A DNA stretch of 15,000 nt from UBA4655 sp964585575 (GTDB lineage Bacteria; Planctomycetota; Planctomycetia; Pirellulales; UBA1268). The notes below the pieces were generated by a model. It was given only the letters and a program-made list of their open reading frames with translations, ran no database searches and was not told the DNA's origin. This document shows, in pieces, positions 8,403-14,824 of the stretch. Where the stretch lies: contig CAZPEM010000080.1 of the NCBI GenBank assembly GCA_964585575.1, forward strand, positions 1 through 15,000, in the 5' to 3' direction. The translations under genes and the position numbers were made by a program. How positions within the stretch are numbered: position 1 is the first letter of the stretch; the number at the start of each line of letters is the position of its first letter.

Positions 8403-8456
8403 GCGTGGAAACCGAGGGCCGCTTTGCCCTGGGGTTGGTCTGCAGGGAGGGCTGGC

Positions 8457-9086
8457 CTACAGGGCCTTCGCACGCAGGTCGCGAAACTCGACCTTCATCG
8501 TGACGTTGCGGTGGATCTGGAGGCCGATCGGCGCGGCCTCTCGGTACTTGTCGCTCGTGTACCGCGACACCTGCTCCCCGTTGAGCCAGACGGTGAAGGT
8601 GTCGCCCTTCGCCTCGACGCGAATCCGATTCCACTCTCCTGGCTTGAGCAGCTCCGCGGCCTTCGCCGCCCGCGCCTCCTCCGGATACGTTCCGGTGTAG
8701 AACGAGCAGGTCATGTCCCGCTTGAGGCTTCGCGACACGCCGATCTGCACCTGCAGCTCGGGCTTGCGGACCATGATGCCGCTGTCGATCTCCCCCGTGA
8801 ACCGAACCTCCGCCTCCACGATCACGTCGCCGTAGGCCTTCTCCGTGTAGAGCATCGACGCCTTCTGCCCCTCGTCGCTCTCGCCGACGATCCTCCCCTC
8901 GACGACCTTCCAATAGGGCTCCCCGACGACCTTCCAGCCGGAGAGATCCCTGCCGTTGAAGATCGGCGGCAGCTCGGCCGACGCGGGGATTTCGGCACGC
9001 ACGACGGAGCAGGGCAGGGGGGCACACGCCAGGGCAACGCAGAGACAGGCGAGAGGGAACCGAACGGACGAACGTGGTGTGCGCAT
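8457..9086 (-). CDS. Secreted DUF1080 (3-keto-disaccharide hydrolase-type) domain protein
   Basis: A 209-residue protein with a Sec signal peptide (basic MRTPRSSVR, hydrophobic core, likely cleavage after VVRA near residue 31) and a single concanavalin-like beta-sandwich of the DUF1080/PF06439 type. Recognisable pieces: PIFNGRDLSGWKVVG (41-55) at the domain start, IDSGIMVRKPELQVQIG in the middle, PGEWNRIRVEAKGDTFTVWLNGE, and a final GLQIHRNVTMKVEFRDLRAKAL. These domains are abundant in planctomycetes and some act on 3-keto-glycosides. The role here is not shown. The start ATG (9086-9084) is preceded by GGAAG, which lies in one copy of a tandem duplication. It is a single-gene unit, convergent with thiC. 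Confidence 0.88.
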   Translation of the reverse strand: MRTPRSSVRFPLACLCVALACAPLPCSVVRAEIPASAELPPIFNGRDLSGWKVVGEPYWKVVEGRIVGESDEGQKASMLYTEKAYGDVIVEAEVRFTGEIDSGIMVRKPELQVQIGVSRSLKRDMTCSFYTGTYPEEARAAKAAELLKPGEWNRIRVEAKGDTFTVWLNGEQVSRYTSDKYREAAPIGLQIHRNVTMKVEFRDLRAKAL

Positions 9087-9094
9087 TGGACTTT

Positions 9095-9144
9095 CTTCCG
9101 AATGAACTTCCGGGACGGGCTTCCGAATGAACTGCCGGGACGGG
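9095..9144. repeat. 25-bp direct tandem duplication upstream of the DUF1080 gene
   Basis: Two adjacent 25-bp copies (9095-9119 and 9120-9144) begin cttccgaatgaac and end cgggacggg, differing at one position (t versus g). On the minus strand the gene-proximal copy ends in CATTCGGAAG and provides the likely ribosome-binding sequence. The second copy repeats it further upstream in the 5' leader. Confidence 0.9.
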
Positions 9145-9169
9145 AGATCGACTCTTTCGGCCGAGGGTC

Positions 9170-9175
9170 AGGGTA
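9170..9175 (-). promoter_or_regulatory. Candidate -10 box of the DUF1080 gene
   Basis: TACCCT on the minus strand, preceded by GG, about 84 bp before the ATG. No convincing -35. If used, the transcript leader would contain both copies of the 25-bp duplication. Confidence 0.2.
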
Positions 9176-9203
9176 CCATGGGGGAGCGACGCGGTCGCGG
9201 CGG

Positions 9204-10760
9204 CTACTTCCTCGCCCAGCCGGTCCCGTCGGGTCGGTCTTCGAGCACGATGCCCGCCTCGGCGAGCTTGGTGCGGACGAGGTCGGCCGTCGCAAAATCC
9301 TTGGCCTTTCGGGCGTTGGAACGGATCTCGATGACGAGCTCCATGAGCTTGCCAACGAGCGGCCCGTCGCCGCCGCCAGCCTGCGGCCGCGGCGGCTCGA
9401 GGAAGAGGCCCAGCACCCCCGTGAGCTCCCGCAGGACGAGCATCATCGCGTCGAGCGAGGCCAGCTCGTGGGGCGGCTTCTTCGCCTCGAGCGAATGCTG
9501 GTCGATGAACTTGTTCACGACGCGGACGAGGTCGAAGAGCGTGGCGATGGCGATCGCCGTGTTGAAGTCGTCGTCCATCGCCGCGAGAAACTTCTCCCGC
9601 AGCTGCCTCACCTCCGCGGCCGCGGACGCCACCTCGCCGTCGCCCGTCCGGCGGGTGCGGCAGGGGAGGGAGTGGAAGGGCTTCCCGCCCACCCGCTCGT
9701 AGCGGGCGAAGAGCCGCTCGAACGCCTCCATGGCCCGCGCGCTCTCGCCGAGAGGCTCCTCGCCGAAGTGGATCGGGCTGCGGTAGTGCGTGGAGAGCAG
9801 AAGCAGCCGGATCGCCCGCGGGTCGTGACGGGAGAGCAGGTTCTTGAACGGCTCGGCACCGGTCGATTTCGAGATCTTCGTCGCGGCCTGCGCCGCCGCA
9901 TCCTCGGCCGCCGCCCCGTCGCCCCGCGGCCTGCCGCCGACCTTGCCTGCGGCCCCGGCCGCCTGCATGAGGCCGTTGTGCATCCAGTAGTTCGCCATCG
10001 GCCGGTCGTGGAGCGACTCGCTCTGCGCGATCTCGTTTTCATGGTGCGGAAACACGAGGTCGAGGCCGCCGCCGTGGATGTCGAACTGCTCGCCGAGGAT
10101 CGCCTTGCTCATGGCGGAGCACTCGATGTGCCAGCCCGGCCGGCCCCGGCCCCAGGGGCTCTCCCAGGCCGGCTCCCCGGGCTTCGCCCCCTTCCAGACC
10201 GCGAAATCCGCCGACGACCGCTTCCGATCGGCCGTCGAACCGCCCTCGCCCTGCATCTGCTCGACCGATCGATTCGTGAGCTTGCCGTAGTCGGCGTCCT
10301 TCGTCACGTCGAAGTAGACGTCGCCGCCGCTTTCATACGCGAAGCCCTTCGCGATGAGCCCCTCGATGAACGAGATGATCGTGCCGATGTGCTCCGTGGC
10401 CTTCGGCATCTGGTCGATCCCGGTCACGCCGAGGCAGGCGAGGTTCTCGAGGTAGTCGGCCGTCATCTCCTCGGCGAGCTTCGCCATCGTCGTGCCGCGG
10501 ACGGCGCTCTCGGCGATGATCTTGTCGTCCACGTCGGTGACGTTCACGACCCAGGTGACCTTCCAGCCGGAATACTCGAGGTATCGCTTCACGGTGTCGA
10601 AGATCACCGGCCCGACCATGTGGCCGATGTGGCTCGGCTTGTAGACCGTCGGACCGCAGAGGTACATCCCCACGTGTCCGGGCTTCACCGTCGAGAGCGG
10701 GGACTTCCTCTTCGTGAGCGTGCTGTAGACCTCGATCGTGGGCAGGGGATTGATCGCCAT
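9204..10760 (-). CDS. cysS: Cysteinyl-tRNA synthetase with an insertion before the KMSKS loop
   Basis: Class I aminoacyl-tRNA synthetase charging tRNA-Cys, 518 residues against about 460-480 usual. The active site is recognisable: MYLCGPTVYKPSHIGHM (about 32-48) with the HIGH-type motif and the first zinc Cys, GRPGWHIECSAMS with the zinc Cys near 214, the zinc His cluster DIHGGGLDLVFPHHENE (about 227-243), and KISKS at 295-299 in place of KMSKS. About 28 Ala/Gly-rich residues (266-294, beginning after YWMHNGLMQ) lie between the conserved helix and that loop. The C-terminal anticodon-binding helices are present. An upstream TTG at 10787 would lengthen it by nine codons. I chose the ATG because GGAGG lies 11 nt before it and the domain begins directly after it. 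It follows ispF by 64 bp on the same strand, likely one operon. Confidence 0.95.
   Translation of the reverse strand: MAINPLPTIEVYSTLTKRKSPLSTVKPGHVGMYLCGPTVYKPSHIGHMVGPVIFDTVKRYLEYSGWKVTWVVNVTDVDDKIIAESAVRGTTMAKLAEEMTADYLENLACLGVTGIDQMPKATEHIGTIISFIEGLIAKGFAYESGGDVYFDVTKDADYGKLTNRSVEQMQGEGGSTADRKRSSADFAVWKGAKPGEPAWESPWGRGRPGWHIECSAMSKAILGEQFDIHGGGLDLVFPHHENEIAQSESLHDRPMANYWMHNGLMQAAGAAGKVGGRPRGDGAAAEDAAAQAATKISKSTGAEPFKNLLSRHDPRAIRLLLLSTHYRSPIHFGEEPLGESARAMEAFERLFARYERVGGKPFHSLPCRTRRTGDGEVASAAAEVRQLREKFLAAMDDDFNTAIAIATLFDLVRVVNKFIDQHSLEAKKPPHELASLDAMMLVLRELTGVLGLFLEPPRPQAGGGDGPLVGKLMELVIEIRSNARKAKDFATADLVRTKLAEAGIVLEDRPDGTGWARK
9879..9965 (-). other. Ala/Gly-rich insertion in CysS before the KMSKS-type motif
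   Basis: Encodes AAGAAGKVGGRPRGDGAA followed by AEDAAAQAAT, placed where typical CysRS has only a few residues between WMHNG and KMSKS. It keeps the reading frame and has the same base composition as the gene, so it looks like an accepted loop insertion, not damage. Confidence 0.75.
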
Positions 10761-10824
10761 CCGCCGGAAAACCTCCGCAAAAAACAAAAAAATGTGGGTG
10801 ACGTTACGAAGCCACCGGACGCGG

Positions 10825-11322
10825 TCACGCCCGACGCACCACGAGCGCGACGCATTCCGCCGAGATCGCCTTCTCCTCGCCGACCGGTCCGACGCCTTCC
10901 CCGGTCTTCGCCTTGAGGCCGACCGCTTCGACGTCGATCCCGAGCAGGCCGGCGACGCTCGCCCGGATCCGCTCCCGATGCGGCAGGATTTTGGGCCGCT
11001 GGACGAAAATCACGCAATCCAGGTTCCCGAGGGCCCATCCGGCGGCCGCGAGCCTGGCCGCCGCCGCCTGCAGCATTTCGCCGGAATCCCGGCCCCGATT
11101 CGCTTCGAGCGTGTCGGGAAACATCTCGCCGATGTCGCCGAGGGCCGCCGCCCCGAGGATCGCGTCGGTGATCGCGTGGAGAAGCACGTCGGCGTCGCTG
11201 TGGCCGATCGCCGAGCGGTCGTGCGGGATCCTCACGCCGCCGAGCAGCAGGCCGTCGCCGGGCCCGAGACGGTGCGTGTCGTGGCCGAGGCCGATGCGGA
11301 AGGAGTGCGGGTGCGGCGGCAC
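10825..11322 (-). CDS. ispF: 2-C-methyl-D-erythritol 2,4-cyclodiphosphate synthase
   Basis: Enzyme of the non-mevalonate isoprenoid pathway that cyclises CDP-methylerythritol 2-phosphate to MEcPP with loss of CMP; a trimer in the cytoplasm. It has 165 residues, normal length. Visible motifs: IGLGHDTHRL (10-19), whose Asp and His bind the metal, GHSDADVLLHAITDAILGA (about 40-58) with the third metal His, DIGEMFPD, and the C-terminal LKAKTGEGVGPVGEEKAISAECVALV. The start is GTG at 11322, supported by GGAG six bases upstream and by the conserved domain beginning a few residues later. cysS follows. An ispDF-gltX-cysES arrangement is known in Bacillus, so the ispF-cysS linkage has precedent, but ispD is not next to it here. 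Confidence 0.96.
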   Translation of the reverse strand: MPPHPHSFRIGLGHDTHRLGPGDGLLLGGVRIPHDRSAIGHSDADVLLHAITDAILGAAALGDIGEMFPDTLEANRGRDSGEMLQAAAARLAAAGWALGNLDCVIFVQRPKILPHRERIRASVAGLLGIDVEAVGLKAKTGEGVGPVGEEKAISAECVALVVRRA

Positions 11323-11419
11323 GGAAAGCTCCGGGAACGCTGACGGAGGGATCGTCGCATTCTCGGCCTACCGCGGCAAGCCCGATGGTCCCGGTGAACC
11401 GTGATCCGCGGTCGCTTGG

Positions 11420-11425
11420 TACACT
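11420..11425 (+). promoter_or_regulatory. Candidate -10 box of the Uma2 gene
   Basis: TACACT preceded by TGG, with exactly six bases to the ATG at 11432. This is the same spacing as for the dihaem cytochrome gene and would give a leaderless mRNA. No Shine-Dalgarno sequence is visible, which agrees with leaderless translation. The -35 is not convincing. Confidence 0.35.
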
Positions 11426-11431
11426 TTCGAC

Positions 11432-12001
11432 ATGAGCGTCGCCCCGCGAGTGCGTCCCGTTCCGATCGAAGAATACCTCGTCGGCGAAAGCCGTTCCGAG
11501 CGGAAGCACGAGTACGTCGATGGCGTCATCTACGCCATGGTCGGGGCGTCGAACTCCCACAACCTCGTGGCGACGAACGTCACCGGACTGCTCCACTCGC
11601 AGCTGCGCGGAAAAAACTGCCGGGTCTTCAACGCCGATGCGAAGGTGCGGGTGCGGCTTCCATCGGGCACGCGGTTCTATTACCCGAATGCCTCGGTGGT
11701 CTGCAGCCCGAACCGCGGCGACGACACGTTCAACGACGCGCCGGTCGTGATCGTCGAGGTGCTCTCGGACTCGACCCGCCGCACCGACGAGCACGAGAAG
11801 CGGGAGGCCTACATGGCGATCGACTCGCTCCTGGTCTACGTGCTTCTCGAGCAGGACGCCGCCGCGGCCGTCGTGTATCGCCGGGGTGAGGCCGGCTTCG
11901 ACCGGGAGGTCTGGGCCGGACTCGATCGGGTCGTTCCGCTTTCCGAGGTGGGCTGCGAACTGCGGCTCGCCGACGTCTACGCCAACGTCGGCCTCGCATG
12001 A
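11432..12001 (+). CDS. Uma2-family (DUF820) restriction-endonuclease-fold protein
   Basis: A 189-residue protein of the Uma2/PF05685 family, which has a PD-(D/E)XK nuclease fold and is multiplied in cyanobacteria and planctomycetes. Its biological role is unsettled. Family features: IEEYLVGESRSERKHEYVDG (12-31) with the conserved YVDG and VGAS, the His of SHN (43), RFYYPNASVVC (81-91), VVIVEVLSDST (105-115) with Glu109, and Lys123 in DEHEKREAY. In most members the third segment reads YYPD; here the Asp is Asn86, which may abolish metal-dependent cleavage. The stop TGA overlaps the ATG of the ABC ATPase frame (ATGA), and the next 80 bp are a large inverted repeat. It may be a single gene with an element inserted behind it. 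Confidence 0.88.
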   Translation: MSVAPRVRPVPIEEYLVGESRSERKHEYVDGVIYAMVGASNSHNLVATNVTGLLHSQLRGKNCRVFNADAKVRVRLPSGTRFYYPNASVVCSPNRGDDTFNDAPVVIVEVLSDSTRRTDEHEKREAYMAIDSLLVYVLLEQDAAAAVVYRRGEAGFDREVWAGLDRVVPLSEVGCELRLADVYANVGLA

Positions 12002-13116
12002 AAAAGGTGCCAGCCACCAAATCTGGGCAAACCGCGGAATCAAGCCGCCCATCTTCTCCAGATTTGGTGGCTGGCACCTTTTCGGTGAACCCTGTCATCG
12101 CCGTCGAGGGGCTCGCCAAGGAGTATCGCGTTTACGACAAGCCGGAGGGGTTGGGTGCAAGCCTGCGCGGGCTCTTTCGCCGGACGAGCCGCACCGTCGA
12201 GGCCCTGCGGGGGGTCGATCTCACGGTCGAGAAGGGGGAGTTCGTCGCGCTGCTCGGCCCCAACGGTGCCGGCAAGACCACCTTCCTCAAGCTGCTCTCC
12301 GGCATCATCACCCCCTCGCGGGGAACGGCGCGGGTGCTCGGCCACGTGCCCTGGGAGCGGGCCGACGACTTCCGCCGCCGGTTCGCCCTCGTGATGGGAC
12401 AGCGAAACCAGCTCTGGTGGGATCTGCCCGCCGCCGAGAGTTTCCGCCTCCACAAGGAGATCTACCGGCTCGATGCCGCCCGCTACGAGCGGGTGCGGGA
12501 CGAGCTGGTGGACCTGCTCGGCGTGCGAAAGCTGATCCTGCAGCCGGTGCGGGAACTGTCGCTCGGCGAGCGGATGAAGCTCGAACTCGTCGCCGCGCTC
12601 CTCCACGAGCCGGAGGTGCTCTTCCTCGACGAGCCGACGATCGGGCTCGACGTCGTGGCCCAGCACACGATCCACGAATTCCTGCGGCACGTGCAGGCCG
12701 AGCGGCGGACGACCGTCATCCTCACGACCCACTACATGAAGGACGTGGCCGCCCTCTGCGAGCGGGTGGTCGTGATCACCCACGGCGACATCCTCTACGA
12801 CGGCTCGCTGGCGGAGATCGTCGACCGCTTCACGACGCACAAGATCGTGACGCTCGACCTCGACGAGCCGCCGGCCCCCGGGGCGCTCGAGCGATTCGGG
12901 TTTCCCTGCGAGGTCCGCGGGCCGCAGGTCGTCATGCGGATCGACCGCAGCCGGATCGCCGACGTGCTGCCCGAGATCCTGCGGGGCGCGGGCGTGCGCG
13001 ACGTGTCGGTGGAAGACGTGCCGCTCGAGGAGATCGTGGCCGGGCTCTTCCGCTCGGGGGCCACGCGGCCTGCGAAGCCCGCCGAGCCTGTCAACGCCGC
13101 CGAGGCCCCGGCATGA
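11998..13116 (+). CDS. ABC-2 exporter ATP-binding protein (COG4586-like)
   Basis: Nucleotide-binding subunit of a three-gene ABC-2 transporter. Numbered from the ATG at 11998 (372 residues): Walker A GPNGAGKT 87-94, Q-loop Gln135, signature LSLGE 187-191 (instead of LSGGQ), Walker B VLFLDEP with Asp211/Glu212, D-loop GLD, H-loop His245. The sequence around KEYRVYDKPEGL and the two following permeases fits the COG4586 subfamily. Substrate unknown. Start choice is uncertain: the ATG overlaps the Uma2 stop (ATGA), but residues 1-29 are encoded by an inverted repeat and are unlike the family. GTG at 12085 gives VNPVIAVEGLAKEY, matching the usual N-terminus, though with a weak ribosome site. The longer frame is given as the outer limit. 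It overlaps the next gene by four bases. Confidence 0.93.
   Translation: MKKVPATKSGQTAESSRPSSPDLVAGTFSVNPVIAVEGLAKEYRVYDKPEGLGASLRGLFRRTSRTVEALRGVDLTVEKGEFVALLGPNGAGKTTFLKLLSGIITPSRGTARVLGHVPWERADDFRRRFALVMGQRNQLWWDLPAAESFRLHKEIYRLDAARYERVRDELVDLLGVRKLILQPVRELSLGERMKLELVAALLHEPEVLFLDEPTIGLDVVAQHTIHEFLRHVQAERRTTVILTTHYMKDVAALCERVVVITHGDILYDGSLAEIVDRFTTHKIVTLDLDEPPAPGALERFGFPCEVRGPQVVMRIDRSRIADVLPEILRGAGVRDVSVEDVPLEEIVAGLFRSGATRPAKPAEPVNAAEAPA
12002..12082. repeat. Inverted repeat with perfect 25-bp arms (REP/REPIN-like element)
   Basis: Left arm 12002-12026 begins AAAAGGTGCCAGCCACC. Right arm 12058-12082 is its exact reverse complement, ending GGTGGCTGGCACCTTTT. The 31-nt centre can form a further short GCGG/CCGC stem. 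The element starts directly after the Uma2 stop codon and ends three bases before an in-frame GTG of the ABC ATPase. Perfect arms, the AAAAGGTGCC...GGCACCTTTT ends and the position between genes suggest a non-autonomous palindromic repeat of the kind mobilised by RAYT (REP-associated tyrosine) transposases. No transposase is in the window, so the class is inference. It could also act as a hairpin in the mRNA or as a bidirectional terminator, since the right arm ends in four T. Confidence 0.85.
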
Positions 13117-14003
13117 CGAACGCCGCGACGACCACCGCCGGGCGGCCGGGGCGGCTCGCCGAATTCGCCACCCGGCTCCGCATCTGGTGGACGATGCTCA
13201 CGATCTGCCTCGAGGAACGGCTCGCCTACCGCGGCGACTTCATCCTCGGCACGGCGATGCGATTCCTGCCGATCGTGACGCAGGTGTTTCTCTGGACGGC
13301 CGTCTTCGCCGCCACGAGCCGGCCCGACATCGCCGGCTACACGAAGTCGGACATCGTGGCCTACTACCTGCTCACGATGGTGACCCGGGCCTTCTCGAGC
13401 ATGCCGGGCCTTGCCGGCGGGATCGCCCGCGGCATCCGCGACGGCTCGGTCAAGAAATACCTCGTTCAGCCGGTGGATTACGTGTCGTTCCTCCTCGCCG
13501 CCCGGATCGCCCACAAGCTCGTCTACTACGCGGTGGCGATCCTTCCCTTCGCCGCCGTCTTCTGGATCTGCCGCGGCTATTTTCCGCCGCTGCCCGACGC
13601 CGCCACGATCGCGGCCTTCGTCGCCGCACTTCTGCTCTCGTTCCTGCTCGGGTTCTTCATGGAGGCCACGCTCGGCATGATCGGGTTCTGGGTGCTGGAG
13701 GTGTCGAGCATCGTGTTCGCCTACATGCTCGTGCAGTATCTGCTCTCGGGCCACATGTTTCCGATCGACATGCTCGCCGGCATTCCCACCGGCATCGCCG
13801 GAGTGGACGTGGCCGACGTCGTCCGCTGGCTCCCCTTCGAATACACGGCCTACTTCCCGGCGGCGGTGTGGCTGGGGAAGGTGCAGGGGGCCGAACTCGG
13901 CCGCGCCCTCGCGATCGAGGCGGCCTGGGTCGTCGTGATGGCGGTGGCGTGTCGGATCGTCTGGCGGCGCGGCACCCGACGCTACTCGGCCTACGGGGGC
14001 TGA
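13113..14003 (+). CDS. ABC-2 type permease, first subunit (PF06182-like)
   Basis: Integral membrane subunit of 296 residues with about six hydrophobic helices. The N-terminal cytoplasmic helix ends in RLRIWWTMLTICLEERLAYRGDF, followed by membrane segments from FLPIVTQVFLWTAVF onward. SVKKYLVQPVDYVSFLLA is the cytoplasmic coupling region typical of this family, and PFEYTAYFPAAVW occurs before the last helix. The ATG overlaps the stop of the ATPase gene (ATGA), and two bases separate its stop from the next ATG, so the three are translationally coupled. COG4587/COG3694-type pairs go with COG4586 ATPases. Which of the two this is cannot be settled by eye. Confidence 0.9.
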   Translation: MTNAATTTAGRPGRLAEFATRLRIWWTMLTICLEERLAYRGDFILGTAMRFLPIVTQVFLWTAVFAATSRPDIAGYTKSDIVAYYLLTMVTRAFSSMPGLAGGIARGIRDGSVKKYLVQPVDYVSFLLAARIAHKLVYYAVAILPFAAVFWICRGYFPPLPDAATIAAFVAALLLSFLLGFFMEATLGMIGFWVLEVSSIVFAYMLVQYLLSGHMFPIDMLAGIPTGIAGVDVADVVRWLPFEYTAYFPAAVWLGKVQGAELGRALAIEAAWVVVMAVACRIVWRRGTRRYSAYGG

Positions 14004-14005
14004 CG

Positions 14006-14824
14006 ATGGGCCGCTACCTCTCCATCCTCGGCACGTTCGCGAGGGCCTGCCTCGTCCGCGACATGACCTTCCGGGCCAACTTCCTGCTCGAGTGCGTGAC
14101 GAGCCTCGGCTGGATGTCGATGAACCTCGCCTTCTACCTGCTCGTCTTCCAGTTCACCCCCGAGATCGGCAAGGGGACCGGCTGGTCGCGGGAGCCCTTC
14201 TTCGCGTTCGTGGCCACGGGCCTGATCATCAACTCGATCGTGCAGGCCCTCTTCATGCCGAGCGCCGAGGAACTCACCGAGATGGTCCGCACGGGCGGGC
14301 TCGACGCCGTGCTCGTGCGGCCGCTCGACGTGCAGTTCCTGCTCTCGATGCACCGGGTCGACTTCTCCTCGTTCGCCAACGGCCTCGTCGGCCTCGGCAT
14401 CCTCGGCTGGGCGGTCGCCCGCATGGACCACGCGCCGCCGCCGATCGCATGGCTGCTCTATCCGCTCCTGATTCTCTGCGGCGTGGCGATCCTCTACGCG
14501 CTTGTGATCATGCTCGCCGCCGCCACGATCCTCATGGGTCGCAACCAGAGCCTCTACGACTTCTGGTTCTATCTCACGAACTTCTCCCGCTATCCCGCGG
14601 AGATCTACGCGGGCCCCTGGGGCGGGCCGCTCCGCGCCCTCTGCACGTTCGTGATCCCGATCCTGCTGGTGGTGAACGTGCCGGCGCGGGTCATCGCCCA
14701 GCCGCTCGCAGGCGGATCGTGGTGGCCCGTCGCGGGGATCGTGGCGGCCGCGGTCGCGAGCCTCGCGATTTCGCGGATCGTCTTCCAGCGGGCGTTGGCC
14801 AAGTACCGAAGCGCCTCGAGCTAG
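14006..14824 (+). CDS. ABC-2 type permease, second subunit (PF06182-like)
   Basis: A 272-residue membrane protein with about six helices, paired with the preceding permease as a heterodimer. Family-like segments: a cytoplasmic N-terminus followed by MTFRANFLLECVTSLGWM, EELTEMVRTGGLDAVLVRPLDVQFLL as the coupling loop (compare VKKYLVQPVDY in the partner), NQSLYDFWFYLTNFSRYPAEIY, and a closing VVNVPARVIAQPL before the last helix. The two permeases are recognisably related but far from identical. The start ATG lies two bases after the previous stop. The gene ends with TAG at 14822, and no terminator-like hairpin with a T-run follows. Confidence 0.92.
   Translation: MGRYLSILGTFARACLVRDMTFRANFLLECVTSLGWMSMNLAFYLLVFQFTPEIGKGTGWSREPFFAFVATGLIINSIVQALFMPSAEELTEMVRTGGLDAVLVRPLDVQFLLSMHRVDFSSFANGLVGLGILGWAVARMDHAPPPIAWLLYPLLILCGVAILYALVIMLAAATILMGRNQSLYDFWFYLTNFSRYPAEIYAGPWGGPLRALCTFVIPILLVVNVPARVIAQPLAGGSWWPVAGIVAAAVASLAISRIVFQRALAKYRSASS

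Noticed and set aside
8403..8456. Intrinsic terminator between thiC and the DUF1080 gene
   Set aside because: Only a five-pair stem (AGGGC/GCCCT) without a T-run is visible, too weak to call.
6347..8503. Plus-strand open frame overlapping the cytochrome gene and thiC in another frame
   Set aside because: It crosses an N-gap and is Arg-rich. Both overlapped genes are unambiguous in their own frames.
8424..10916. Plus-strand open frame of more than 800 codons opposite DUF1080, cysS and ispF
   Set aside because: It is the antisense of three certain genes, with low-complexity Arg/Leu/Asp composition and no domain.
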